64,000 nt of DNA from Suilimivivens sp963650485. Lineage in GTDB: Bacteria; Bacillota; Clostridia; Lachnospirales; Lachnospiraceae. The translations under genes were made by a program, and so were the position numbers. Location: the NCBI GenBank assembly GCA_963650485.1, contig CAVJLN010000010.1, positions 1-64,000 on the forward strand, read 5' to 3'. Of the stretch, positions 1 through 8,664 are shown in pieces (within the stretch, counting starts at the first letter, position 1; the number at the start of each line of letters is the position of its first letter). The notes below the pieces were generated by a model, which saw only the letters and a program-made list of their open reading frames with translations, was not told the origin of the DNA and did not search any database.

Positions 1-102
1 CAGCTCCTTCTGAGCCCTCGTAATATTCTTCAGCCATTTGAATTTAAAGTAATGGATAAAAACAATCGGCATCTTTTCAAACTCACCGGAAACGTGAGCC
101 AT
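1..102 (-). CDS. N-terminal fragment of an unrecognised protein (cut by window edge)
   Basis: An open frame begins at ATG 102 and runs off the window start, giving 34 residues beginning MAHVSGEFEK. A ribosome binding site (AGGAAG) lies 7 bases before the ATG, which supports a real start. The visible part contains a hydrophobic-aromatic stretch (IVFIHYFKFKW). I do not recognise the family, and too little is present to assign a role. The gene lies downstream of the tRNA-Leu gene and its terminator, so it probably has its own promoter. Confidence 0.45.
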   Translation of the reverse strand, partial: MAHVSGEFEKMPIVFIHYFKFKWLKNITRAQKEL

Positions 103-203
103 AGCATTCTTCCTGCGTACACCTTTATTTCTTCGATTTTGTTATTTCCAAGGCTCTGACTGACAATAATCGTAAATTCTTTGTAACGATTCAGATTTTT
201 TAT

Positions 204-247
204 AAAAAAAGAGGAAAGTTTAAGAATTTCATATTCTTAAACTTTCC
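204..247 (-). terminator. Rho-independent terminator after tRNA-Leu
   Basis: On the minus strand a perfect 15-bp stem (arms at 233-247 and 213-227, loop of 5) is followed after two bases by a run of seven U. It ends transcription of the tRNA, and of the hydrolase gene ahead of it if the two are co-transcribed. Confidence 0.93.
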
Positions 248-260
248 ATCCATTCTGTCA

Positions 261-344
261 TGCAGGAAAAGGGACTTGAACCCTCATGATATTGCTATCA
301 CACGGACCTGAACCGTGCGCGTCTGCCAATTCCGCCATTCCTGC
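261..344 (-). tRNA. tRNA-Leu, anticodon CAG
   Basis: This 84-base class II tRNA has a 7-bp acceptor stem (GCAGGAA paired with TTCCTGC), a long variable arm, the GGTTCAAGTCC T-arm and the anticodon loop sequence TTCAGGT with anticodon CAG, which reads CUG leucine codons. The 3' CCA is not encoded. It starts 14 bases after the stop codon of the DUF2974 gene and is followed by a strong terminator, so it may be processed from a shared transcript. Confidence 0.97.
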
Positions 345-358
345 GAACAAAAATTATT

Positions 359-1606
359 CTACATATTTTTGCCCTTGTTGTCAACAGTTTTTCTCTGTTT
401 TTCTTTCACATTTTCCTGAATTTTTTTCTGAGCTGCCTGTTTTAACGTTTTTGCGTCTGTAGACAGTTTCTTTTTGCTCTTTTCCATCTTCTTCTGTAAT
501 TCTTCCCAGCGAAGATTGAATTCCTCCCGGAATTTTTCGCCGGAAATTTCATATAATGCATGAAGAATCGTATGAACCGCTTTCTTGGTGTCCTCATCCA
601 GATCCTTCGCTGCTTCAAAGCTCCGTGTGATACTGCCCTTCAGATCCCCGCCGATTTCAAACATATTCTCTGCACCGGATGCACTGATTACCTCATATAA
701 TGTATCCACAAAGGTATGCACCTGCTCCTGTGACAGGGACAGAATCCACTCATTCAATGCCTCATCCTGCAATTTCTTTGCCGTGGTACGGTCTTCTACC
801 CTTACAAAATGATCTCCGTCAATTCTCCAGTTAAAGGAATTGTGCTGCATGGCACCAATACTGTGGCTTTCAATGATTTCACAATTCTGACAGGTTTCCA
901 TAATGACTCCGACAATCGAAGACTTCGGGATAAACTTAAACATCCGATCCTTTACCGAAGCATAATCACACTGATCAAAAATCTCCGGCCGGAATCCGGG
1001 ACCATCATGATTGTAAATCCGGATCAGATGCTTCTTCGTCTCTGCCGAGCAGTTCATAGCTGCATAAGAAGCCAGATTACCCCCCTTCGAATGTCCTCCC
1101 ACGAAAAGGTTCTGTTTTATCCTCGAATGCACCTTATTCAGATACTCTACTGCAAGCTCCTGACTGTGCGTAGGTTCCGACAACGCCAGATTGAGATCCT
1201 CCTTCCAGCCAACAATCGTTGCATCCGTTCCTCGGTATGCCACATAACAGATTCCTTCATCCGGGAAACAGGTCTGTGCCGAAAACTGGGTATCTGTTTC
1301 TTCCTCCACCACATTCTCATGGTAATTGAACTTCATATTACCAAAACGCTTCGATGCAGCAGCCGTCCGAAACAATTCTTCGTTCTGCTCCTTATACCAG
1401 TACCCGGCAAGAAGCTCCTCCATACGGTTCTGCTCTAAAATACTCTGTATGGAAACTGCTTCCTTCTTTTCCTTAAGAGAAGGTACAAACGGCTGGAAAT
1501 TCAGATAGGAAAGCTGGCAGATCACCAGCGAATCCACCTCATTAAACGGCTTCTGTGCAAAAGTATTCTGTCCATAGGTTCTGATATATTCAATGATATT
1601 GTCCAT
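359..1606 (-). CDS. DUF2974 (Mbeg1-like) alpha/beta hydrolase
   Basis: The 415-residue protein belongs to the DUF2974 family of lipase-like alpha/beta hydrolases. The nucleophile elbow GGHSKGGNLAS (about residue 187) carries the probable catalytic serine, and VAYRGTD lies upstream as in class 3 lipase-like folds. The C-terminal 45 residues are lysine-rich and probably helical. The substrate is unknown; no signal peptide is visible, so it is probably cytoplasmic. I chose the start at MDNIIEY because AGGAGG stands 8 bases before it. An in-frame ATG further up (1708) lies inside an intergenic repeat and has no ribosome binding site. A sigma-A type promoter lies at 1756-1784. Confidence 0.85.
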   Translation of the reverse strand: MDNIIEYIRTYGQNTFAQKPFNEVDSLVICQLSYLNFQPFVPSLKEKKEAVSIQSILEQNRMEELLAGYWYKEQNEELFRTAAASKRFGNMKFNYHENVVEEETDTQFSAQTCFPDEGICYVAYRGTDATIVGWKEDLNLALSEPTHSQELAVEYLNKVHSRIKQNLFVGGHSKGGNLASYAAMNCSAETKKHLIRIYNHDGPGFRPEIFDQCDYASVKDRMFKFIPKSSIVGVIMETCQNCEIIESHSIGAMQHNSFNWRIDGDHFVRVEDRTTAKKLQDEALNEWILSLSQEQVHTFVDTLYEVISASGAENMFEIGGDLKGSITRSFEAAKDLDEDTKKAVHTILHALYEISGEKFREEFNLRWEELQKKMEKSKKKLSTDAKTLKQAAQKKIQENVKEKQRKTVDNKGKNM

Positions 1607-1663
1607 AGAATCCGCCTCCTTACTATATTTGTAACTTACAAATCCGCACTTCGTGCTTTTCAT

Positions 1664-1752
1664 CCTGCTTTGCAGGTTATTTGCTCGTTCATGAGCCATA
1701 AAACCCAAATGTCTGCTTTGCGGCCACCTGATTATCTCTGTGATTCATTACA
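1664..1752. repeat. Decayed copy of a palindromic intergenic element
   Basis: This stretch shares long near-identical blocks with 18815-18903, for example ATTTGCTCGTT-ATGAGCC, CCAAATGTCTG and the closing TCATTACAT. The second arm of the palindrome is degraded here. It also carries the small hairpin CCTGC-TTT-GCAGG. It lies in the 5' leader of the DUF2974 gene, between its promoter and start codon, and produces a spurious N-terminal extension of the open frame. Confidence 0.7.
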
Positions 1753-1755
1753 TCA

Positions 1756-1784
1756 TTTATACCACAATAACAGCAATTGGACAA
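1756..1784 (-). promoter_or_regulatory. Sigma-A promoter of the DUF2974 gene
   Basis: On the minus strand TTGTCC and TATAAA are separated by 17 bases. The promoter would give a leader of about 140 bases that includes the repeat at 1664-1752. Confidence 0.55.
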
Positions 1785-1874
1785 CACAGCTGCAATTCTT
1801 ATCTTTCTTTCAGGCATAAATCCGCAATCTCCTCATAAACTGCACTATAACTTCCTATGTAAAGGCAGTTTCGT

Positions 1875-3185
1875 ATGAATGCTTGGTTTTCCTTTGTACA
1901 GGACATCAATCAGTTCCTCTGGAGCGGTCCGCTGCTCCTTCTGCTTTCCGGAACCCATCTCTATTTTACACTTTTATTAAAGTTTCCGCAAAAGCATCTC
2001 CTATCGGCAATCCGTATGTCCGTTTCTTCCTCTTCCGGGGAAAGCAAAAATTTCTCTGTCTTTGCTACCTTGTCTACCACACTTGCCTCCACTCTCGGAA
2101 CCGGCAATATTGTCGGTGTTTCGACTGCTGTGGCTCTCGGCGGCCCCGGTGCCATTTTCTGGTGCTGGCTCACCGGCATTCTCGGTATGGCAACCTCCTA
2201 TGCGGAATGCTTTTTAAGTGTGCGTTTCCGGCATCAGGATGCTTCCGGAACCTACCACGGAGGCCCCATGTATGTCTGGGAAATTGGTTTACATAATAAG
2301 TCTATCGGGAAATTTTATGCATTTCTGACCTTTCTCGCTGCCCTGTTTGTCGGCTGTTTCACCCAGGCCAATGCCGTCACTCAGACGACGGAGCTTACCT
2401 TCCATATTTCTCCATACATCACCGGTCTTGTGACGGTTGTACTGATTGCTTCCGTGATCCTTAAGGGCAATCACTCCATTGCCAGCGTCTGTATGAAAAT
2501 TGTTCCGGTTCTTGGTATTCTTTATACCTTAAGCTGTATCCTGCTTCTTTGGATCAACCGCTCTGCCCTGCTTCCTGCCATGGTCCTTATCATAAAACAT
2601 GCCCTTGCACCCAGAGCGGCCTTAGGCGGTACTGCGGCCTCTTCCCTGATGCTGACTGCCCGTTTCGGAATTGCCCGAGGGCTTTTCACCAACGAAGCCG
2701 GGATAGGAACGGCTGCCATTACCGCCGCCGCAACCTCTGAGCAGAATCCCATGCGTCAGGCGTATGTTTCCATGACCGCCGTCTTCTGGGATACCGTTGT
2801 CATGTGTCTCTTAAGCGGTCTCGTCATTGTAACCAATATGATTCTGCATCCGGATTCCCTTTCTCTCGCAAACGAAGGAAGTCTGGTCGATGCTGCATTT
2901 TTCCGTCTGCCGTTTGGAGGGAATATCTTCCTGTCCCTGTGTCTTGCTGCCTTTGCCGTAACCACACTGATCGGCTGGTCTTACATGGGGCAGCAGGCTT
3001 ACGGCTACCTGACCGGCAACAAGGGCTTCCTTTACTATAAACTCGCTTATCTTGCGATGATTTTTATCGGTGCCATTCTGCCCTTGCGCTTTGTCTGGGA
3101 ATGTGCCGATCTCGTGAATGCTTTTATGGTCATTCCAAGTGTCAGTGCGCTTTTCCTTTTGCAGAGGGAGCTTCGCATTACCTGA
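1875..3185 (+). CDS. Alanine/glycine:cation symporter (AGCS family)
   Basis: A 436-residue inner-membrane transporter of the AGCS (sodium:alanine symporter) family, expected to import alanine or glycine with Na+ or H+. Family blocks are visible: STTLASTLGTGNIVGVSTAVALGGPGAIFWCW near residue 66-97, the GTYHGGPMYV motif, and RGLFTNEAGIGTAA. About ten or eleven membrane segments can be counted. The ATG follows AAAGG at about 10 bases. It is the only convincing plus-strand gene in the window, diverging from the DUF2974 hydrolase and converging on the SLC13-type permease, so it is an independent unit. The exact amino acid substrate cannot be read from sequence. Confidence 0.93.
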   Translation: MNAWFSFVQDINQFLWSGPLLLLLSGTHLYFTLLLKFPQKHLLSAIRMSVSSSSGESKNFSVFATLSTTLASTLGTGNIVGVSTAVALGGPGAIFWCWLTGILGMATSYAECFLSVRFRHQDASGTYHGGPMYVWEIGLHNKSIGKFYAFLTFLAALFVGCFTQANAVTQTTELTFHISPYITGLVTVVLIASVILKGNHSIASVCMKIVPVLGILYTLSCILLLWINRSALLPAMVLIIKHALAPRAALGGTAASSLMLTARFGIARGLFTNEAGIGTAAITAAATSEQNPMRQAYVSMTAVFWDTVVMCLLSGLVIVTNMILHPDSLSLANEGSLVDAAFFRLPFGGNIFLSLCLAAFAVTTLIGWSYMGQQAYGYLTGNKGFLYYKLAYLAMIFIGAILPLRFVWECADLVNAFMVIPSVSALFLLQRELRIT

Positions 3186-3231
3186 ACCCGTTCCTCTCTG
3201 ACCGATAAGGAAAAGTAAACATCACCACCAC

Positions 3232-4383
3232 CTACCTGCCAGTTCCTGATATCGTTGCAAACAGGCACAGCAGGAGTAAAAAAGCCACATTATATATGGT
3301 AAAAACCAGCATATATTTTCCACGCTGCGCTCCCTTTACGGAGGCATAAAACTTATAGGAAATGAGACTTGCCAGGGATGCAATCAATGTACCGAGTCCA
3401 CCGATATTCACCCCCCACAACAGCTCCTTATATTCGGTCGTAAATCCCGAAAGCAGCATGGTAGCCGGAACATTGCTGATAATCTGGGAACAGCCAATGG
3501 ATATCCAGAACTCTTTCCCCTCCATCACGCTTGCAATCCACCGGCTTACCGAAGGAATTCGCTGCACATTGCCAACAAAGATGAAAAATCCGGCAAATGT
3601 TCCGAGCAGGAAATAATCTACCTGTGCAAACAGATCCCGGAATGCAATCAGTCCCACGATCACTACCGCAAGAAAACTGATTCCATAGGGAAGGATTCTT
3701 AAAACTGTACCCATGCAGACCAGAAACAGAATTCCCAGAAGAAGGAGCTTTATTTTCTCCATCGGAATGTCCTCTTTCTCCAGCACTGCACTCGCAGAAT
3801 CCAGTCTGCTTCCCCTCTCCTTCCATCCCCTGAAAAGCAGGATCGCCAGTAAAAGGACAAAGGATACCGCCACCAATGGCAGCATATAGCGGATAAACGT
3901 CCCAAATGAAAATGCAGAAACCGAATAAAGATAAAGGTTCTGCGGATTGCCAATCGGTGTCAGCATACTTCCTAAATTTGCTGCAATCGTCTGTAATACG
4001 ATGACCATGATCAGATGCTTTTCTTTCCGGATGCTTCCCAGAATCTCCATCGTAAACGGCACAAAGGTAAGGAGTGCCACATCATTGGTAATGATCATGC
4101 TGAAAAAGAAACATAAGAAAACAAGAACCATTTCCAGCTGCATTTCATTTCCGGCATGTCCAACCAGGATCCGGCCCAGATAACGGAAAACACCCTGTTT
4201 CCGGAATCCTGCCACCAGAAACATCAGGCAAAACAACAATGTCAATACCCTGTAATCAAGATAACCTAAATATTCTTTGGAAACCGGTACAAAGAAAGAA
4301 GAAAGCACTGCCAGAAGTAATGCTGCCGAAAATACGATCTCTTTCTTTAAAATAAGTCCTAATTTTATCAATGCATTTTTCAT
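3232..4383 (-). CDS. SLC13/ArsB-type anion permease
   Basis: The 383-residue membrane protein belongs to the ion transporter superfamily that includes SLC13 and ArsB/NhaD permeases. The two diagnostic re-entrant regions are visible: MIITNDVALLTFVPF around residue 95 and GSMLTPIGNPQNLYLYS around residue 142; a matching C-terminal half has SNVPATMLLSGF. Ten or so membrane segments are predicted by eye. The substrate could be a dicarboxylate, sulfate or another anion. Its ATG overlaps the stop of the upstream dihydrouridine synthase gene by 4 bases, so the two are translationally coupled although their roles look unrelated. Confidence 0.85.
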   Translation of the reverse strand: MKNALIKLGLILKKEIVFSAALLLAVLSSFFVPVSKEYLGYLDYRVLTLLFCLMFLVAGFRKQGVFRYLGRILVGHAGNEMQLEMVLVFLCFFFSMIITNDVALLTFVPFTMEILGSIRKEKHLIMVIVLQTIAANLGSMLTPIGNPQNLYLYSVSAFSFGTFIRYMLPLVAVSFVLLLAILLFRGWKERGSRLDSASAVLEKEDIPMEKIKLLLLGILFLVCMGTVLRILPYGISFLAVVIVGLIAFRDLFAQVDYFLLGTFAGFFIFVGNVQRIPSVSRWIASVMEGKEFWISIGCSQIISNVPATMLLSGFTTEYKELLWGVNIGGLGTLIASLASLISYKFYASVKGAQRGKYMLVFTIYNVAFLLLLCLFATISGTGR

Positions 4384-5441
4384 TTGATCCTGCTTCCCCT
4401 TCTTCCAAATCCATTCCCTGTTGTAAGTTCACAGGAACGGACCAGTTCCCGAACCGCACTCTCATACTCAGAAACCCACTGTGCCTTGCGGATTTTTTTC
4501 AGGTAATATTCCGGCTCCCTTCTGTTTTCTTCCACGGAATTCCCGCTTCCACGATTCTGAGGTTCAAACAGATACTGCCAGTAATTCCATAATTCTTTTA
4601 TTTTAAACAGGACGGTTTTATCTCCCCACTTTTGATTTACATAATTATTAGTTATGTTATCTTGATAGATCAGAAATTCTTCTTTCGAAATTGCTGGACC
4701 GCCCTGAATCTCCCGAAGCAGGGACGGATTTACCAGCAGTCCCCGCCCGAACATCCATCGTGTATTTTCCGGAAAAAGCTGTTTCATTTCCCTGAAATCT
4801 TCTTGCGTAAAAAGATCCCCATTGTAGCAGAGCGTATGTTTACTGCGGGAAATCGCATAAGCAAAATCCTGTGTCTGCGGATGATTCGCATACAGATCCG
4901 TCCCGATCCGGGGATGCAGAATCAGTTCCGATAAGGGATACTGATTATAAATCTCCAGAAGCTCTTCCCATTCTTCGTGACGGTTCATTCCGCTCCGTGT
5001 TTTCACCGAAATGGAAAGTGTGCTTCCTGTCCTGTCTTTCCACGCAAAAATCGTCTCCAGGTAATTCTCTAAAAGCTCTGTCTGTGCCAGAAGTCCTGCA
5101 CCCTTTTTCTTGGAAACCACCGTACCATACGGACATCCGATATTCAGGTTCACTTCGCCATATCCAAGCTCCTCAAATCTTTCCAGATAAGGAATCGCAT
5201 ACTCTCCGGAATTACCAAGCAGCTGTGGAACCAGCGTAATTCCCTGATTATTCTGTGGATCCACATCCTTCTGATCTCTCGATTTCGTCATCCCCTCTCT
5301 CGTAGCTGCCACAAACGGGCCGAAATATTTCGTAATTTCATGGTTCGTATCAAACTGCCTGTGAAATTCATTCCGGAACAAGTATCCCGTGATGCCCTCC
5401 ATCGGTGCAAAATAAAATTGATCTCCGGTTTTAGTTAACAT
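4380..5441 (-). CDS. tRNA-dihydrouridine synthase family protein
   Basis: This 353-residue FMN enzyme reduces uridine to dihydrouridine in tRNA D-loops using NAD(P)H. It opens with the FMN-barrel signature FAPMEGITGYLFR (residues 11-23). The catalytic cysteine is Cys103 in NIGCPYGTVVSKKKGAG, and the conserved HPR of the barrel appears as LILHPRIG. Which of the Dus subfamilies it belongs to, and therefore which uridine it modifies, cannot be settled by eye; the sequence looks more like the DusC-like branch common in Clostridia than like DusB. It leads a two-gene unit with the anion permease and has its own promoter at 5484-5512. Confidence 0.88.
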   Translation of the reverse strand: MLTKTGDQFYFAPMEGITGYLFRNEFHRQFDTNHEITKYFGPFVAATREGMTKSRDQKDVDPQNNQGITLVPQLLGNSGEYAIPYLERFEELGYGEVNLNIGCPYGTVVSKKKGAGLLAQTELLENYLETIFAWKDRTGSTLSISVKTRSGMNRHEEWEELLEIYNQYPLSELILHPRIGTDLYANHPQTQDFAYAISRSKHTLCYNGDLFTQEDFREMKQLFPENTRWMFGRGLLVNPSLLREIQGGPAISKEEFLIYQDNITNNYVNQKWGDKTVLFKIKELWNYWQYLFEPQNRGSGNSVEENRREPEYYLKKIRKAQWVSEYESAVRELVRSCELTTGNGFGRRGSRIK

Positions 5442-5483
5442 AATATTATATGCCTTTCATTCTATATAATACCCAGGTGTCTT

Positions 5484-5512
5484 CTTATACGCTAGATATC
5501 GTAAAGTGCCAA
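5484..5512 (-). promoter_or_regulatory. Promoter of the dihydrouridine synthase gene
   Basis: TTGGCA and TATAAG are separated by exactly 17 bases on the minus strand, about 40 bases upstream of the start codon. Confidence 0.55.
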
Positions 5513-5535
5513 TGCCTTATATCCTTATACACTAT

Positions 5536-5566
5536 ACAAATAAAGGGGTAAGCCGAAGCCTCCCCT
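5536..5566 (-). terminator. Terminator of aspS
   Basis: On the minus strand AGGGG-AGGC, a TTCG tetraloop and GCTT-A-CCCCT form a stem with one bulged base, followed by TTTATTTG. It lies about 50 bases past the aspS stop. Confidence 0.8.
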
Positions 5567-5613
5567 CTATGTTTTCATTTATTCTGACTATCTATTGATC
5601 ATCTTTTACAAAT

Positions 5614-7377
5614 CTACTCTTCCTTCGGAAGATCAATCTTAATATGCACATCACGAAGCTGCTTCTCATCTACCGTAGAAGGTGCTCCCATCATGACATC
5701 CTGTGCCGTCTTGTTCATCGGGAACGGAATAATTTCACGAATGCTCTCCTCACCAGCAAGCAGCATAACCATACGGTCTACGCCCGGTGCGATTCCTGCA
5801 TGCGGAGGTGCCCCGTAACAGAATGCATTGTACATGGCCGGGAACTTTGCTTTCACTGCATCTTCGCCCAAGCCTACGATTTCAAATGCTTTCACCATAA
5901 TTTCCGGATCATGGTTACGAACTGCTCCGGAAGATAATTCAACACCGTTACATACCAAGTCATACTGATAAGCATTGATGGAAAGCGGGTCTGCATTACA
6001 CAGTGCATCCATACCGCCCTGCGGCATAGAGAATGGATTGTGACAGAATTCCAGTTCTCCGGATTCTTCTCCGATTTCATACATCGGGAAATCTACGATC
6101 CAGCAGAATTCATAACAGTTCTGCTTCATATGTGCTTCACTGTTCATTCCAAGGTATTTCCGTAATACACCTGCCCCTTTAAGTGCATCGCCCTTCTTAC
6201 CTGCGGTAAGACCTACGAAATCGCCCTTCTTAAGGCCAAGCTTTTCGATGACGGCTTCCTTACGCTCCTGCAGAAACTTCGCTATTCCTCCAACCAGTTC
6301 GCCGTTTTCATCCAGTTTGAACCAGTAAGCCTTCTGGCCGCTCTGTACTTCCACATCGGCACAGATCTTATCAATTACCTTACGGGTTGCGGTGAACTGA
6401 TCGACCACAATGGCTTCCACGCTCTGTCCCTCGAAAGGGCCGAATCCGCAATCGGCAAGCACCTCTGTTGCATCCTGTAATACCAGATCAATTCTTAAGT
6501 CCGGCTTGTCGGAACCATACTTCTCTAATGCATCACGGTAAGAGATTCGGGCAAACGGTGCCTTGGATGCCTCTTTATAAATACCGTACTTCGCAAATAC
6601 GGGAGGTAATACATCTTCAATAACTGCAAATACATCCTCCTGGGAAGCGAATGCCATTTCCATATCGAGCTGATAGAACTCACCGGGAGAACGGTCTGCT
6701 CTGGCATCCTCATCACGGAAGCAGGGTGCGATCTGGAAATAACGGTCAAAACCGGAGGTCATCAGCAGCTGCTTAAACTGCTGCGGAGCTTGCGGTAATG
6801 CATAAAACTTACCCGGGTGATTACGGGACGGAACCAGATAATCCCTCGCTCCTTCCGGAGAAGAACAGGTCAGAATCGGAGTGGTGATCTCCAGGAAATC
6901 ATGCTCGGTCATTCTCTGACGCAACTCTGCAACAACCTTGCTTCGAAGAACAATCTTTTCTTTGACCGCAGGATTACGCAGATCCAGATAACGATATTTC
7001 AGGCGGGTTGCTTCATCCGCTTCCTTACTTCTGTTAATTTCAAACGGAAGTTCATTGTAAATGCACTTGCCAAGTACCTGAATATCTTCCGGTACGACTT
7101 CGATTTCACCGGTAGGAAGGTTGCCGTTCTTGCTGGAACGCTCCCGGACTGTTCCGGTAATGGATAACGTGGACTCATTATTAACGCCGTTTAACTTGTC
7201 CATCATCTCTTCGGTTTCCACAACCACCTGGGTGATTCCGTAAAAATCTCTTAAGATCAGGAATCCGAGATTCTTACTTACCTTTCGCATATTATCATAA
7301 AATCCGACCAGTGTAACCTTCTCTCCCACATCCGAGAGACGTAACTGGCCACAGTTATGTGTTCTTGACTGTACCAT
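5614..7377 (-). CDS. aspS: Aspartyl-tRNA synthetase
   Basis: This 587-residue class IIb synthetase charges tRNA-Asp. In order it has an N-terminal OB-fold anticodon-binding domain (about 1-110), the class II core with the flipping-loop region and FRDEDARADR (motif 2, near residue 217), the bacterial GAD insertion, and motif 3 GIAPGVDRMVMLLAG near residue 540. The length fits bacterial AspRS. I chose ATG 7377 (MVQSRTHNCG) because GAGG lies 6 bases upstream; an ATG four codons earlier sits too close to its purine tract. Whether the enzyme is discriminating or also charges tRNA-Asn cannot be told by eye. Confidence 0.97.
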   Translation of the reverse strand: MVQSRTHNCGQLRLSDVGEKVTLVGFYDNMRKVSKNLGFLILRDFYGITQVVVETEEMMDKLNGVNNESTLSITGTVRERSSKNGNLPTGEIEVVPEDIQVLGKCIYNELPFEINRSKEADEATRLKYRYLDLRNPAVKEKIVLRSKVVAELRQRMTEHDFLEITTPILTCSSPEGARDYLVPSRNHPGKFYALPQAPQQFKQLLMTSGFDRYFQIAPCFRDEDARADRSPGEFYQLDMEMAFASQEDVFAVIEDVLPPVFAKYGIYKEASKAPFARISYRDALEKYGSDKPDLRIDLVLQDATEVLADCGFGPFEGQSVEAIVVDQFTATRKVIDKICADVEVQSGQKAYWFKLDENGELVGGIAKFLQERKEAVIEKLGLKKGDFVGLTAGKKGDALKGAGVLRKYLGMNSEAHMKQNCYEFCWIVDFPMYEIGEESGELEFCHNPFSMPQGGMDALCNADPLSINAYQYDLVCNGVELSSGAVRNHDPEIMVKAFEIVGLGEDAVKAKFPAMYNAFCYGAPPHAGIAPGVDRMVMLLAGEESIREIIPFPMNKTAQDVMMGAPSTVDEKQLRDVHIKIDLPKEE

Positions 7378-7421
7378 GACTAACCTCATTTCCTTGCGTA
7401 TTTTATCACTAAACCGTATGT

Positions 7422-7451
7422 ATTATAGCACAGCCCAGCCTTTACTGTCAC
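7422..7451 (-). promoter_or_regulatory. Promoter of aspS
   Basis: A perfect TATAAT is preceded at 18 bases by GTGACA on the minus strand, about 45 bases before the start codon. No T-box leader is present ahead of this synthetase gene. Confidence 0.55.
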
Positions 7452-7482
7452 TACTTGCATAAATTATTTTTCTTCGTCTCTT

Positions 7483-8385
7483 TTACCGCATAAAATAATG
7501 ATTGAAGAATGCACACTCCTCATCATTACACTGGTCTGCCTCCGGCAGCCTGCAGTTAATATGAAAGACATGCGCTACCTCTTCCTTTTCCTTGCTTCCA
7601 TAAATATGCAGTTCACTGTCAATTCCTACGCTCTGCAGTTTTTCATACATCGGCTGTGCATTCGGAAGTGTAAAGTCATGAACTGCACTCATAATAAATG
7701 CCGGTGGAAAATCCACAGTCAGATAATGTAGGGTGTCAAGGCTCTTAAGTCTTGCCTTTGCCTCCGGTGTATCATCATAAAGATCCTCTCCTGCATATTC
7801 CTTAAACACATCAAAATCAGAATTGCTCTTCGGATCATGGGTATCATATACTCCACAGTTCAGGCCTACTGCACGAACCTTAAGTCCTGATGGAACAAAC
7901 GGGAACTGCTTTGCATACTCTGGATTAGAGCAGATTGTCAAATACTGTGTGGAGAGCTGTGCTCCTGCCGAATCTCCTACTACAAAAAGATTATCCGTGT
8001 CAATCGCATATTCCTTTGCATGATCCCGTACAAAGCAGAATACCTGATTGATATCCACTAAAGCGGTCGGATATTTATGTTCAGGAGCAAGACGGTAATT
8101 AAAGTTCACAAAAGTAAATCCCCTCTGTGCCAGCCGCATTCCATAGAACTGGTACTGCTCCTTACTTCCGTAAACCCAGCCTCCTCCATGGACACTGATA
8201 ATCGTTTTCTGCGGTTTTGTTACCTCTTTCTGATGATAAATGTCGAGCAGATTGTCACTTCCGTATGGTCCGTAGGAAATATTGTCAAATCGCACAATAT
8301 CCTCCGGTGTGGTAAGTCCTTCATCTCTCTTGTCATCACTGATTTTCCAGTTTACCCGGATGTCTCTTACTTTTTCACTTAACAT
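7483..8385 (-). CDS. HSL-family alpha/beta hydrolase (esterase)
   Basis: The 300-residue protein is a hormone-sensitive-lipase type carboxylesterase. The oxyanion-hole motif HGGGW lies near residue 67 and the nucleophile elbow GDSAGA near residue 136. The acid and base residues would be the Asp in VHDFTLP and the His in EVAHVFHIN near the end. No signal peptide is seen, so it is cytoplasmic; the natural ester is unknown. I chose the start MLSEKV because AAAGGAGG stands 8 bases ahead; an upstream in-frame ATG overlaps that site. It stands alone between aspS and the toxin remnant. Confidence 0.88.
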   Translation of the reverse strand: MLSEKVRDIRVNWKISDDKRDEGLTTPEDIVRFDNISYGPYGSDNLLDIYHQKEVTKPQKTIISVHGGGWVYGSKEQYQFYGMRLAQRGFTFVNFNYRLAPEHKYPTALVDINQVFCFVRDHAKEYAIDTDNLFVVGDSAGAQLSTQYLTICSNPEYAKQFPFVPSGLKVRAVGLNCGVYDTHDPKSNSDFDVFKEYAGEDLYDDTPEAKARLKSLDTLHYLTVDFPPAFIMSAVHDFTLPNAQPMYEKLQSVGIDSELHIYGSKEKEEVAHVFHINCRLPEADQCNDEECAFFNHYFMR

Positions 8386-8548
8386 ATTCTGTTCCTCCTT
8401 TATCATATCATCCTTTTTCTTACTTTATCTTCCTGATTCTCACTCTACGATTACCCCGGCGCAGCCAGAGCCATGAACATAATCATTTTCCTTTCCACTC
8501 CCCGTTACAGGAAAAAATGAATCCCCCAGAGCATCCATACCAAAGATA

Positions 8549-8659
8549 TTACAGTTTACTTTGGTAATTCTCTAACTGATGAAAAATACCAACTATATTT
8601 ACAACATCTGCTCTCACATCAAAAATGACAACATAATTCATCTGCATGCTCTGTAACAT
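8549..8659 (-). pseudogene. Remnant of a RelE/ParE-family toxin (C-terminal part only)
   Basis: Five bases after the antitoxin stop codon a short frame encodes 36 residues, MLQSMQMNYVVIFDV then VVNIVGIFHQLENYQSKL. This matches the last third of RelE/ParE toxins, whose C termini read like Y-IIFRV-DTV-IVRIFHGRRDY-LL. A complete toxin has about 90-105 residues, so the N-terminal two thirds are missing, including most of the RNA- or gyrase-binding surface. The position just downstream of a PHD/YefM antitoxin is where an intact toxin gene would be. The simplest reading is an internal deletion that left the antitoxin intact. Confidence 0.75.
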
Positions 8660-8664
8660 TTAAT

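Noticed and set aside
809..1438. Plus-strand 209-codon open frame opposite the DUF2974 gene
   Set aside because: Antisense shadow of a recognisable hydrolase gene; composition and motifs do not resemble a protein family.
359..1708. Longer DUF2974 protein starting at 1708
   Set aside because: The extra 34 residues are read from an intergenic repeat, and the good ribosome binding site belongs to ATG 1606.
7378..7482. T-box leader ahead of aspS
   Set aside because: No T-box sequence or terminator pair is present; only a simple promoter with a short leader.
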